Of a stretch of 45,484 bases of DNA, positions 1 to 9,457 are shown in pieces (within the stretch, counting starts at the first letter, position 1; every line of letters starts with the position of its first letter). Below the pieces are notes generated by a model. That model saw nothing but the letters and a program-made list of their open reading frames with translations, was not told the DNA's origin and ran no database searches. Source of the DNA: an uncultured Verrucomicrobiota bacterium (lineage in GTDB: Bacteria; Verrucomicrobiota; Verrucomicrobiia; Limisphaerales; UBA1100); contig CACDBG010000010.1 in assembly GCA_902551155.1 (NCBI GenBank), forward strand, positions 1-45,484, in the 5' to 3' direction. A program made the position numbers and the translations under genes.

Positions 1-902
1 AGGGCAACATCACGGTGAAGCGGTTGCTCAATAAAGAGGAGCTTTTCAAAGAAAGACCGGAGTGAATCTTTCTCTTGAATGGAATGCCAGAAGGATTGGA
101 AATCAGTGATGGATTTAAACTGTTCATTACCATCCAGAGTAAAGGCAAAGTCGGTTGGGGCATGGGTGGTGATAATTTCAGCCAAGGTTTCAAGGCGGGC
201 AAGGTCGGTATCAGGTTGGCCATTAACCTTTATTTTAAAATGGCGTAGGCCGTAGGTGGAGATGCAATCGGTCAGAGCTTGAGGTAGAGAGTCGGCTACC
301 TTTTCATCTGCCGGGATGTCTGCTGGAGTTAAGGGGTCAGCCAGTCCAACGGTATGGCGGGCGATAATGGAAGATAAGGGTTTTTTGGGGAGCCACTCGT
401 GGGTCTTGGTGGCTCCCATCTGGATCTGGATAGCGCCCATGCTTAGGCCCAAATCCTGATCACGTAGAGTAGTGGCAAAGGGTTTAGCTGTCTTGCGGCA
501 GCAGGCTTCAATCAGAGCACGTTCAACCATGGAAGTGCCAAAGCCAGAGAGTAGGGGGGCTAGGTTTTTACTTTCACCCCAGTCTGATTGTGCCTCATGA
601 AGATCGAGCCAAAGATCGAAGGGGGAATCAGCCTCCATGCCTATTGAAGTTTCGCGGGCGTGTTCAATAACGCGCAACATTTCCACCATCTCTTCTCCCA
701 ATGGGGTTTCGGGAATCTTGGTAAACCATTTTGGAGGGAGATTGTCGGCTGCAAAACCTTCGTGCACGGTGCCATCTATTTCTACGGACAATTTTAAAAA
801 GGCATAAGGTACATCGGTCATGGTCGCGATGCCGTATTTGAAAGGCATGCGAGTGCGCAGATTAATCAGGCGGGTTTCCCCTTCAAGAATTCGAACCTTC
901 AT
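1..902 (-). CDS. Enolase-superfamily enzyme (mandelate racemase/muconate-lactonizing-like), 3' end truncated by the window edge
   Basis: Not in the ORF track because no stop lies in the window. Minus-strand ATG at 902 reads MKVRILEGETRLINLRTRMPFKYGIATMTDVPYAFLKLSVEIDG..., including 'HFKIKVNG' and 'DFAFTLDGNEQF' as in enolase-superfamily barrels. Confidence 0.75.
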   Translation of the reverse strand, partial: MKVRILEGETRLINLRTRMPFKYGIATMTDVPYAFLKLSVEIDGTVHEGFAADNLPPKWFTKIPETPLGEEMVEMLRVIEHARETSIGMEADSPFDLWLDLHEAQSDWGESKNLAPLLSGFGTSMVERALIEACCRKTAKPFATTLRDQDLGLSMGAIQIQMGATKTHEWLPKKPLSSIIARHTVGLADPLTPADIPADEKVADSLPQALTDCISTYGLRHFKIKVNGQPDTDLARLETLAEIITTHAPTDFAFTLDGNEQFKSITDFQSFWHSIQEKDSLRSFFEKLLFIEQPLHRDVA

Positions 903-958
903 GCGGGTTGATGTTGGCGTGCAATGAGAGAGGAGGCAAGGGGGAAGGATTTAGGTGC

Positions 959-3900
959 TTATTTGGTGCGGCCGGTGTGCTGGGCGTTTTGGCCATGCAT
1001 CGGCCATGAACTCTTGGCAGGTTCTTTGCTGCTGGTCGCTATGGCGTAAACCTTACCGTTTCTGTTTCCTACGTATATTATGCCTTTTTTTGACATAACA
1101 GGAGAAGAAGGCATTCCTTTAAAATTAAAGGTCCATTTTTTCTCTTGAGTGTTGATGTCTATAGCTTCGATTTTATCTGTGTTGGAATAACCCGAGCTGG
1201 CGTAAAGGATTCCGTTAGAACCAAGAACCGGCGTTCTATCAGCATAGCTGGATGTCGAGTAATGCCATTTTTTATTCCCACTTTTTCCCTCAATTGCATA
1301 AACCCAAGTATCATTGTTGCCAAAAAAAACAGTGTCATCGAGTCCCACTATAGGTGATGGATCGAAAACGGACTCATTTTTCCTTCCGCCAGTTTGAAAC
1401 GCCCAATTTCTTTTGCCTGTTGAAGTATCAAGTGAAATTAATTGCCCGCTTGCTAACATATAGAAAACGCTGTTTCTGCCAATTGCTCCAGCAGATGATA
1501 TGGGGGATCCAGCATTGAAACTCCATTTTTTATCTCCATTTGACGTGTTTAGTGCGTATACATAATTATCATTAGAACCAATGAAGACAGTGTTGTCCTT
1601 GCCGATTGAGGGTGAGCAATAAATTCCTGAACCCGTATTAAACTTCCATTTAAGAGTTCCGCTTTGGCCATCGAGTGCATACAAGACTGAGTCATGTGAG
1701 CCAATGTAAATGGTTTCATTTAAGTCGATTGCTGCTGACCCGGTGATTGGCCCGCCAACCATGTATTCCCATTTTATTGCGCCTGTTTTAGCATTAATTC
1801 CATATATAAAGCCCCGCTGAGTTGAGCAGTAAATTAAACCTTTGTTACCAATTGAAGGACTGGAAATCACGCCGCCATCAACTTTTGTTTTCCATATAAG
1901 TTTTCCGGAATCTCCATTAACAGCGTAAAAATAATTATCATGAGAACCAAAGTAAACCGTTCCATCATTACCAATTGCTGGGGCGTAATCAACATCGCCT
2001 CCGGTACTAAATTCCCAAAGGAGCGTGCCGGGTTTATCCGTAACAGCTTTATCGGCTGCGGGTTTTTCTAGATCGTAAAGTGCAGTGACTTCCTCTTCAC
2101 TCAACGCACGGTTGTAGATTCTGATATTGTCCATCTGCCCCTTTACGAAATAATTATCGAGTCGACCAATGGATATAGGGCTATCACCAGACATTAAGCT
2201 TCCTTCTGCAGGTACGGCAGAGTCGAAAATGCCATTGATATAAATAGATAGTTTTTTTCCGTCCCACATTTGAACCACGTGTGCCCAGTCTTCAATAGGA
2301 TATTTCGATTTTGAAAGAAACTCTACCTTTGAGGGTTTGTCCAACCATACGTGTGCATGGATTTTTCTATCATCAATAATCGCTGCCAATTGCCATTGCC
2401 TTTGGGCAGGACTATCTTTTGCTATCAAAATCGGATTGTAGGAAAGTTTAGAAGGGTCTTTTAAGTTAATCCAAAGTGACAACGAGTGTGCGTCATCCTC
2501 AAAACCTTTGCTTTCTTTAATTACAATTCTTCCGTTGCCATCGAATGTGGCTTTATCATCAATAATAACGACTCCTTCAACTTCTCCATCATTGCCATTA
2601 CCACTTTCATCTTTAGCATTACCATTAAAAGGGTAGTAGGCGACCAATCCTTCCTTGAGCTGCGCCTGCATGGCTGCTGAGACCCCATTGATTTCCCCGG
2701 GCTTAACCATCCACCAGGTGGCTGTGCCAATTAATATCGAGAGCACTGCTGCCACGATCCCATAAGCCAGCACTTCCTTTCGCTTGGCTGTGGGTAGCCA
2801 GTCACTGACAAGACGTGAAGCTTTGGTATAAACCTCCTGAAGTTTTGCCTTGGTTTTCTTTTTCCAGTCCATTGGTTCAGCAATCCGAACCCCTACTTGG
2901 GTAACTGTCGGGTTACTTGCCCATTGCACCTGTTTGACTGCCACAAAGTCTACTTTACCTTCACTCTCAATCCATTGTTTGACTGCACCGGCTGTCGGAG
3001 GACGTAAGCTCGAGTCTTTTTGCAGGCACGCCATAACCATGGAGCTCACATAATCCGGCACTTCATTCTGCAGGTTCAGTTCCTTTAACCGTTGCTCAAT
3101 CGGTGTGGCTTCCATGTTCAACACCTGATGCACCACGTCCCCCTGATAAAAGGGTGGTTTACTGGTTAGTAAATCATAGAAGGTGGCTCCCAGTGAGTAG
3201 ATGTCATCAGCTGCCTGTGGCTGGCGCCCTTCAATCTGTTGGGGGCTCATGTAGGAGGGAGTACCTGCATCCAGTACACTAACAGTCATGGTGCTGGCCG
3301 TGCCGGCAATCGAGGCGGCAATGCCAAAGTCTGCCAGCTTCAAATGAGCCAGCTTGTTGATTAACAGGTTGGAAGGTTTGATATCCCGGTGGGCGATTTT
3401 TTGTTGATGCGCATATTCCAGTGCATCACACAGCTGCAACATGTAATGGCGTACGCCACTCCAAGGCATTAACCGGTTGGGCGTTTGCCGGCGTACCTGA
3501 TCGAGGTCTGTACCTTGAAGAGCTTCAGTGCCCGCCACGTATTCCATTAGAATGAAGGGGGGTTCTCCTTCGGTCCGAATTAATCCCTCAATTTTAAGGA
3601 TATTGGCATGTTCCAGATTAGTAGTTTTGGCTACTTCCCGTTCCAGATCCTGCAGGCCTGAGTCATCATTGGTCATTTCAGCGGGTAGGAGCTTCAGGGC
3701 CACGTCCTGTTCATGGACTTCATCGCGTGCCAACCAAACCGCTCCCATGCCTCCTTGGCCCAGAAGTTTGACTAAAGTAAATCTGCCTCCGGTTAGTCGG
3801 GCTCCGGCGACCAGTTCACGAAAGCCTTCGCGGACAATGTCGATATACAGGTCACTGATATGAACCTTCTGGGCGGGCTCCACCGGAATGCGGCCTCTTA

Positions 3901-4129
3901 CGGTGACTCCATCAAGGAAGGTGCCTGAGGTGCTATTAAGATCCTCAATCTCCACAGCGTCCTCGGTAATGATGAGGCGGGCGTGAGAACGTGAAACGTG
4001 CGGGTCATCGATGTAGATGGCTGAATCGATCTCTCGCCCAATAATGTGCTCGCCCAATCCCAGCACATACTGACCCATAATCGTCCCGTCCGAACGCGCT
4101 ATTACTATCTTCGTCGTCGTACGGGACAT
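959..4129 (-). CDS. FHA domain + Ser/Thr protein kinase + TM + LamG-like + PQQ/beta-propeller repeat protein
   Basis: FHA 'IGREIDSAIYIDDPHVSRSHARLII'; kinase 'GQGGMGAVWLA', 'HRDIKPSNLLI', 'LADFGIA'; one TM near 'VLAYGIVAAVLSILIGTATWWMV'; LamG-like 'LVAYYPFNGNAKDESGNGNDG'; repeated 'G.LIWK/WKF...SPSIG..GTVYIGS.D..VYAL'. Confidence 0.92.
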   Translation of the reverse strand: MSRTTTKIVIARSDGTIMGQYVLGLGEHIIGREIDSAIYIDDPHVSRSHARLIITEDAVEIEDLNSTSGTFLDGVTVRGRIPVEPAQKVHISDLYIDIVREGFRELVAGARLTGGRFTLVKLLGQGGMGAVWLARDEVHEQDVALKLLPAEMTNDDSGLQDLEREVAKTTNLEHANILKIEGLIRTEGEPPFILMEYVAGTEALQGTDLDQVRRQTPNRLMPWSGVRHYMLQLCDALEYAHQQKIAHRDIKPSNLLINKLAHLKLADFGIAASIAGTASTMTVSVLDAGTPSYMSPQQIEGRQPQAADDIYSLGATFYDLLTSKPPFYQGDVVHQVLNMEATPIEQRLKELNLQNEVPDYVSSMVMACLQKDSSLRPPTAGAVKQWIESEGKVDFVAVKQVQWASNPTVTQVGVRIAEPMDWKKKTKAKLQEVYTKASRLVSDWLPTAKRKEVLAYGIVAAVLSILIGTATWWMVKPGEINGVSAAMQAQLKEGLVAYYPFNGNAKDESGNGNDGEVEGVVIIDDKATFDGNGRIVIKESKGFEDDAHSLSLWINLKDPSKLSYNPILIAKDSPAQRQWQLAAIIDDRKIHAHVWLDKPSKVEFLSKSKYPIEDWAHVVQMWDGKKLSIYINGIFDSAVPAEGSLMSGDSPISIGRLDNYFVKGQMDNIRIYNRALSEEEVTALYDLEKPAADKAVTDKPGTLLWEFSTGGDVDYAPAIGNDGTVYFGSHDNYFYAVNGDSGKLIWKTKVDGGVISSPSIGNKGLIYCSTQRGFIYGINAKTGAIKWEYMVGGPITGSAAIDLNETIYIGSHDSVLYALDGQSGTLKWKFNTGSGIYCSPSIGKDNTVFIGSNDNYVYALNTSNGDKKWSFNAGSPISSAGAIGRNSVFYMLASGQLISLDTSTGKRNWAFQTGGRKNESVFDPSPIVGLDDTVFFGNNDTWVYAIEGKSGNKKWHYSTSSYADRTPVLGSNGILYASSGYSNTDKIEAIDINTQEKKWTFNFKGMPSSPVMSKKGIIYVGNRNGKVYAIATSSKEPAKSSWPMHGQNAQHTGRTK

Positions 4130-4161
4130 AATTCGAAGTTTAAGCTACTCTAGTTAATTTA

Positions 4162-5601
4162 TCACTTCAAAAGCTTCCGGCAGGCAGTTTGCAGTCTTTT
4201 CATTCGGACTTCTGATTTGGTTTCCAGATAGCACCGGATTACCGGTTCGGTGCCGCTGGCCCTGAAAGCGACCCATTCACCTTTAGGGAGCAAGAACTTG
4301 TAGCCGTCAGTCGTAATAAATTTTTCTACTTTGGCTGTGCCAATTTTATCCAATCCTTTTGCCAGCCTTTTAAGGATAGCAGTTTTTTGCTTGGGATTAA
4401 TATGTACATTAATGCGGTCGGTATAAAATGGGCCAATGTGTTTCTCCAGTTGCTTAAGGATTTTACCCAATGGCTTGCCTTCCACCGCAACCAGTTCGGC
4501 CATCAGTAAACAGGCAAGGATACCATCCTTCTCAGGCACGTGACCTTTTACACTTAAGCCGCCGCTTTCCTCGCCCCCGACAATTATTGCTTCATTTTCC
4601 ATCAGTGCCCCGATGTGCTTAAAGCCTACGGGTGTTTCATAAAGTTTCACGTCCAGATGGGCCGCCACTGCATCAATCATGTGGCTGGTGGGAACGGTGC
4701 GTACCGCTGCTCCCTTCCATTTACGATTCTTCTTAAGGTGATAAAGGGTAAGTGCTAGGATCTGATTGGGAGAGAGCCATGTGCCATCCTGATCAACGAC
4801 TCCAAAGCGGTCTGCATCTCCATCCAAACCCAAAGCGATTTGGGCTTTTCCAGAGGCTACACAGGCTGCTGCCTCTTGCATTCCTTCGGTATTGGGTTCA
4901 GGCGGTTTGCCGCCAAAGAGGGGGTTGGGTTTCTCATGGAAGCGGGTGACTTTTACTCCCGCTTCCTCTAGTAGGGTGTCGAGATAGCCACGGCCAGCTC
5001 CGTACATTAGTTCCACGGCGATTTTCATCTTCGCCTTTTTGATAGCTTTAAAGTCAACGAGTTGCTTAATGCGCCGGAAGTAGGCGCTTCTGGGGTCTAT
5101 TTCTTTGCACTGGTATGTGCCAATTACACAGCCATTAAACTCCCAGCTTTTAGCCTGCCTTTTGGCAATGTTGGCTTCAATTTTCTTGGTGACCTCAGGA
5201 GTGGCTGGGGCGCCGTTGTGTAGTGAATATTTGAGCCCTTGATATTCTGCTGGATTATGGCTGGCAGTCATGTTGATACCGCCCAGAGCTTTGCGTGCGC
5301 GCACAGTGTGGCTAATGACCGGAGTAGGGGTGTCACGATCACATAAAAGAGCGGTGAAGCCATTGGCTTCCAAAACCTCTGCGACGGCTAAAGAAAAATC
5401 ACGGCCAAGGAAACGGGCGTCATGCCCGATTATGATATTGGGTTTAAGTTTGGCTAGTGGCGAGGTTTTCCTGCGACGTTCAGCTTTGAGGTAATCGGCA
5501 ATGGCCTGAGTGGTGAGTCGGACCCTGTCGAAAGTAAAATCCTTGGCAATCAGACCACGCCAGCCGGAGGTCCCAAACTTAATGGGAGGCAGTTCTTCCA
5601 T
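4162..5601 (-). CDS. Phosphoglucomutase/phosphomannomutase family protein
   Basis: 'KFGTSGWRG', catalytic 'TASHNP', metal-binding 'GLDGDADRFG', 'GGEESGGL', 'RASGTEPVIR'. Confidence 0.93.
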   Translation of the reverse strand: MEELPPIKFGTSGWRGLIAKDFTFDRVRLTTQAIADYLKAERRRKTSPLAKLKPNIIIGHDARFLGRDFSLAVAEVLEANGFTALLCDRDTPTPVISHTVRARKALGGINMTASHNPAEYQGLKYSLHNGAPATPEVTKKIEANIAKRQAKSWEFNGCVIGTYQCKEIDPRSAYFRRIKQLVDFKAIKKAKMKIAVELMYGAGRGYLDTLLEEAGVKVTRFHEKPNPLFGGKPPEPNTEGMQEAAACVASGKAQIALGLDGDADRFGVVDQDGTWLSPNQILALTLYHLKKNRKWKGAAVRTVPTSHMIDAVAAHLDVKLYETPVGFKHIGALMENEAIIVGGEESGGLSVKGHVPEKDGILACLLMAELVAVEGKPLGKILKQLEKHIGPFYTDRINVHINPKQKTAILKRLAKGLDKIGTAKVEKFITTDGYKFLLPKGEWVAFRASGTEPVIRCYLETKSEVRMKRLQTACRKLLK

Positions 5602-5607
5602 CTGAGT

Positions 5608-5991
5608 TTATTTTTTCCAGTCGAAGACACCCTTTTTAAAGGCGTAAATGTAGCCCACAAAAAGAATACCCAAAAATGAAATCATGGAGCCGAAAATTAA
5701 GGGGGCGTTTTCGGCCAGCATTTCCTTATAGACCACAGCCCACGGGTAGAGAAACACCACCTCAATATCAAAAAGGATGAAAAGCATGGCCACCAGATAG
5801 AATTTAACAGACATGCGAGGAGCCCCTTCACCCTCAGCCACCATGCCACATTCATACGGCGTATCCTTTACTGGATTGGTTTCGGCGCGTTTACCAATGA
5901 GTTTTGAAAAAATCAGATTCCCCGCAGCGAACGCAATTGCCACTAATAGTAGGATTAGTATGGGAAGATATTGAATTAATTGCCCGTCCAC
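5608..5991 (-). CDS. nuoA: NADH-quinone oxidoreductase subunit A
   Basis: 'DTPYECGM', 'FYLVAMLFILFDIEVVFLYPWAV', three TM segments. Confidence 0.93.
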   Translation of the reverse strand: MDGQLIQYLPILILLLVAIAFAAGNLIFSKLIGKRAETNPVKDTPYECGMVAEGEGAPRMSVKFYLVAMLFILFDIEVVFLYPWAVVYKEMLAENAPLIFGSMISFLGILFVGYIYAFKKGVFDWKK

Positions 5992-6041
5992 GTGTCTCTT
6001 GTAATAGTCTGTAGCAAAGAGGTCGAGGGCAAAAGCTATTT

Positions 6042-6845
6042 GTGGCTTGCGTTTTTTCGGCAGATTTCCATGATTCGCCGCTCGTGGAACCGTTGGAAAA
6101 TACTACCGAAGAGGATAAGCTAACACTTTTTGTGGAATGGTTGCTGGCCAATCGGCTTCAAGTGGGTTTGGGGGTTGTAATTGCGTTGGGGATTGGAGCG
6201 TATTTAGCCTTACAAAAAACTGAGGCTTTGGCTAAAGAGGAAGAGGCTGCGGAGGAGATGTGGGGGACGATTTTTCCGGATGTTGAGGTGGCTGGTATGT
6301 CAACTAACCAACCTATCGTGGTGCAGTTAGATAATATCTCCAAGAAACATACAGGGACCAAGGCGGCAGCCAATGCCCGGTTCCTTGCTGCGAGCGAGTT
6401 TTTTGATCAAGGCAAATATACCGAAGCTGCCGCAGCTTTTACATTATATATTGGGATAACCACTGGTGGTCCTTTGGTTGCAGCGGCTCAATTTGGTTTG
6501 GCTGCTTCACAAGATGCTCTTGGGCAAAAAGAGAAAGCTCAGAAGGGTTACGAGCAAATCATTACTCAGCATGTAAATGCCCCCGAGGTATTGCAGGCTC
6601 GGGTTGCCTTGGCAAAGCTATTGTTGGCTAATCCCACCCCTGAGGGCACTGATAAGGCAAGAGTTCTACTGCTTGCTGCCTCACAAGAGAGTCAATCTGC
6701 CCGGATTCCCGGTTTTTGGGGTCAGGAGGCCCAAAGAATGCTAGCTCCTCTACAGGCCGAGGAAGAAGAGGGGAATGATTCAGGGAAAGAAAAGTCTCAG
6801 GAGGCTGAAGAGAAAAAGCCTGCGGTAGAGCCATCCAGTGAATAA
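6042..6845 (+). CDS. Membrane-anchored TPR protein (YfgM/YbgF-like); true start may be the GTG near 6084
   Basis: N-terminal TM 'LQVGLGVVIALGIGAYLAL', TPR-like helices, acidic C-terminus. Confidence 0.7.
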   Translation: MACVFSADFHDSPLVEPLENTTEEDKLTLFVEWLLANRLQVGLGVVIALGIGAYLALQKTEALAKEEEAAEEMWGTIFPDVEVAGMSTNQPIVVQLDNISKKHTGTKAAANARFLAASEFFDQGKYTEAAAAFTLYIGITTGGPLVAAAQFGLAASQDALGQKEKAQKGYEQIITQHVNAPEVLQARVALAKLLLANPTPEGTDKARVLLLAASQESQSARIPGFWGQEAQRMLAPLQAEEEEGNDSGKEKSQEAEEKKPAVEPSSE

Positions 6846-6924
6846 CCCCACCTTGCGGGAAGGTTGTTAATCCGGTACTTCTGCTTCCATCGCACTGAAA
6901 TCTGGTGCGTTAAGGAGGAATTAC

Positions 6925-7833
6925 ATGGCTGAAGTAACTGGAAACCCGCCTGTGGGCTATGGTACGTCGACACAATTACCCCAATCTACCTCACAATCGG
7001 GATGGGAAATTCCTGCTCAAGGGGGTCCAGGGCAAGAAGATGAACCTTACACGCCGCTCCAGCAAATTACGGCCGAGTTCATTGGCACGTTTGCCCTAAT
7101 TTCAGTAGTGGTCTGCGCGACCTATTGGTGGTACCCGGATTTTGTGGCGATGGGATTGGCCTGCGGGTTAACTGTTGCAGTTCTGGTGACGGCTTTTTCA
7201 AGACTTGGAAGTGGGCAGTTTAATCCGGCTATCACTCTGGCACTCGTATTGGCTGGTCGTCTGGCTCCAATCCGCGCCATGATGATTTTACCTGCTCAAA
7301 TTTTGTCTGCGGTATTGGCGTGTTTTGTTCTTTCAAGTTTTTTGGGTGAAAATGAAAAAATGAACTGGGTGAAGCCCGGACCTGTAGACCCAAACACAGG
7401 TCAGCAAGTCGCCACAATGAAAACTCCCATTGAGGCTGCGACACCCTTTATTCCTGCGCGGATGGAAATACCCGAGCCGATTGGGCAAGTGTCCCCCCGG
7501 GAAGTTCCCAATACAAAACGGGTGAGTGTAGTTAAGGCTATCGTTATTGAAGTGTTGCTTACTTTTTTCTGGGGACTGGCAGTTTTTGCCGGCTTACGAA
7601 GTGAAAACCGACAAATGGCCGGCTTCTTAGTGGGAGGAGCTGTTACGGTGGGTCTATTGTGTGGGGGTATTATTACTGGTGCAGTAATGAATCCGGTTCG
7701 TGCCTTTGGGCCAGCTGTGGTTTCGGGCCAATGGGAGTTTCAGCTTGTTTACTGGATTGGACCGATGCTCGGTGGAGCTTTAGCAGGAGTGGTTCTCGGT
7801 CAGTTCCTGTTTCGCGACGACGAAGCCTTATAA
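6925..7833 (+). CDS. MIP-family channel (aquaporin/glycerol facilitator-like)
   Basis: 'AEFIGTFALI', first box 'GQFNPAITLAL', second box 'NPVRAFGPAVVSG', multiple TM segments, RBS-like 'aaggagga' upstream. Confidence 0.85.
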   Translation: MAEVTGNPPVGYGTSTQLPQSTSQSGWEIPAQGGPGQEDEPYTPLQQITAEFIGTFALISVVVCATYWWYPDFVAMGLACGLTVAVLVTAFSRLGSGQFNPAITLALVLAGRLAPIRAMMILPAQILSAVLACFVLSSFLGENEKMNWVKPGPVDPNTGQQVATMKTPIEAATPFIPARMEIPEPIGQVSPREVPNTKRVSVVKAIVIEVLLTFFWGLAVFAGLRSENRQMAGFLVGGAVTVGLLCGGIITGAVMNPVRAFGPAVVSGQWEFQLVYWIGPMLGGALAGVVLGQFLFRDDEAL

Positions 7834-7842
7834 ATTACACTG

Positions 7843-8250
7843 ATGGCCCAACCCATTGCTGTTGCTGCGGGGTTGATTTTCAAAAACGGTAAACTTCTCG
7901 TTACCCAACGTCCCATTGGCAGTCATTTGGCGGGGCTTTGGGAATTTCCCGGTGGCAAATGTGAGGAGGCTGAAACTATGCCTGAATGCCTGCAGCGTGA
8001 GCTACATGAAGAATTGGGGGTGGTGGTGAATGTTCGGGAATGTGTGGAGACGCTTGAGCACGCTTATCCGGAAAAAGTGGTTCAACTTTCTTTTTTTCGT
8101 TGCGAATTAGTCATGGGCGAACCGACCGGGAAGGAAGGGCAGGCTTTGGCATGGATCGGCATTGGTGAATTGGGAGACTATGAATTCCCGGCGGCTGATG
8201 CCCGATTGCTGGAAAAGCTAAAATCCAACCTGGAATGGTGGGGTAAATAA
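7843..8250 (+). CDS. NUDIX hydrolase, MutT-like
   Basis: NUDIX box 'GGKCEEAETMPECLQRELHEELGV'. Confidence 0.9.
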   Translation: MAQPIAVAAGLIFKNGKLLVTQRPIGSHLAGLWEFPGGKCEEAETMPECLQRELHEELGVVVNVRECVETLEHAYPEKVVQLSFFRCELVMGEPTGKEGQALAWIGIGELGDYEFPAADARLLEKLKSNLEWWGK

Positions 8251-8252
8251 AA

Positions 8253-8330
8253 TGGTCGGCTCGGTGAGATTCGAACTCACGACCTCCTCGTCCCGAACGA
8301 GGCGCGCTAACCAGGCTGCGCTACGAGCCG
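8253..8330 (-). tRNA. tRNA-Pro (anticodon CGG), CCA encoded
   Basis: Minus strand CGGCTCGTAGCGCAGCCTGGTTAGCGCGCCTCGTTCGGGACGAGGAGGTCGTGAGTTCGAATCTCACCGAGCCGACCA. Acceptor stem CGGCTCG/CGAGCCG; anticodon arm CCTCG-TTCGGGA-CGAGG; TTCGAAT T-loop. Confidence 0.95.
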
Positions 8331-8419
8331 ATAATGAGCGGTGAATAAAGCAGAGGATTTCACCCAAAATCAACGCTTGTTTTTGCCATTTTCGGTTATC
8401 GAATTGACTGCAGTCATAT

Positions 8420-9457
8420 ATGGGCTACATTGCCAGTGTAGTACGTAGCTGGTCTATGCGTAAATTGACACTTATAACCTTGGTTTTTCTGTTCTTTGGG
8501 GAATACACCCAGCTGCAGGCGTCTCAAGCTATTGGTTCGCATCGGTTTAATCTACGCTTTAACGGAGTTAATCGGGGGCAACCGGTAACTTTCGCCAGCC
8601 GTTTCAATCCGTTTCATCAGTGGGGACGTCAAAGAGTAGTTAACTCTAATCGCCGCTCCATGCTTCCCTTTGCCAAGGGGCCAAACCCCGTTGTTCCAGT
8701 CAACCCATGGGCTCCGACCAATACCATTACCTTCACCACCAACCGGGTGATGTTTCCCGATACTTTGCATGTCTTGTTTCTGGGGAATAATATTATTGGC
8801 ACTCAGAATATGGCCACTGTGCTAAGTAGGATGAGTCAACATGGTAAGCAGAGGATTAGTGCCAAAACCTACGCTCCACAGGGTTATACACTTTTTAATC
8901 ACTCAGTAGATATTCATAGCCATACTAATATCAGCACTTCATTTCCGGATTTTAAAAATTTTACCAACCGGATTCCACAGCACGTTGTGGTCCTTCAGGA
9001 GCATAGCCGGGCACCGGTGTATACTCCGGATATGACACTTTCATCGGCCCAACGCCTTGATTTGGTGGCTAAAGCGGCAAAGACCCAATTGGCTTTTTTC
9101 CTGCCTCATGTACAGGGCGATCAATTTTATAGCACCCCTCATATGTATCAACGTGCTGAAGGAAGTGTTTATGGTATTGCCAAACAATTAAACGCTCCGG
9201 TGATTCCCGCAGGTTTGGCATGGCAGCTTGTTGATGCACGTCATCCTGAAATTATTTTGCGTGATCGGTATGGGTTTCTCCCCTCACAGCACGGGGCCTA
9301 CCTTAATGCTTGCATGATGTACTGTGCTCTGACGTGGCAATCGCCTTTGGGATTGTCCAACGGAGGCCTTCAACTAGTTCGAGAGCGGGAGGCAAAGATT
9401 TTACAACGGACCGCTTGGGAAGTTTTTGTCGCTCGGCAGGGTGCTATTCCGTTTTAG
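8420..9457 (+). CDS. Secreted SGNH/DUF4886-like protein, probably catalytically degenerate; start may be the internal ATG at 8456
   Basis: Signal peptide 'MRKLTLITLVFLFFGEYTQLQAS'; fold landmarks 'HVLFLGNN', 'VVLQEHSRAP', 'GAYLNACMMYCALTWQSPLGL'. Confidence 0.55.
   Translation: MGYIASVVRSWSMRKLTLITLVFLFFGEYTQLQASQAIGSHRFNLRFNGVNRGQPVTFASRFNPFHQWGRQRVVNSNRRSMLPFAKGPNPVVPVNPWAPTNTITFTTNRVMFPDTLHVLFLGNNIIGTQNMATVLSRMSQHGKQRISAKTYAPQGYTLFNHSVDIHSHTNISTSFPDFKNFTNRIPQHVVVLQEHSRAPVYTPDMTLSSAQRLDLVAKAAKTQLAFFLPHVQGDQFYSTPHMYQRAEGSVYGIAKQLNAPVIPAGLAWQLVDARHPEIILRDRYGFLPSQHGAYLNACMMYCALTWQSPLGLSNGGLQLVREREAKILQRTAWEVFVARQGAIPF

Noticed and set aside
3528-3863. 111-aa + strand ORF inside the kinase gene
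   Set aside because: Antisense shadow of a well-supported kinase domain; composition is Ser/Arg-rich and not protein-like.
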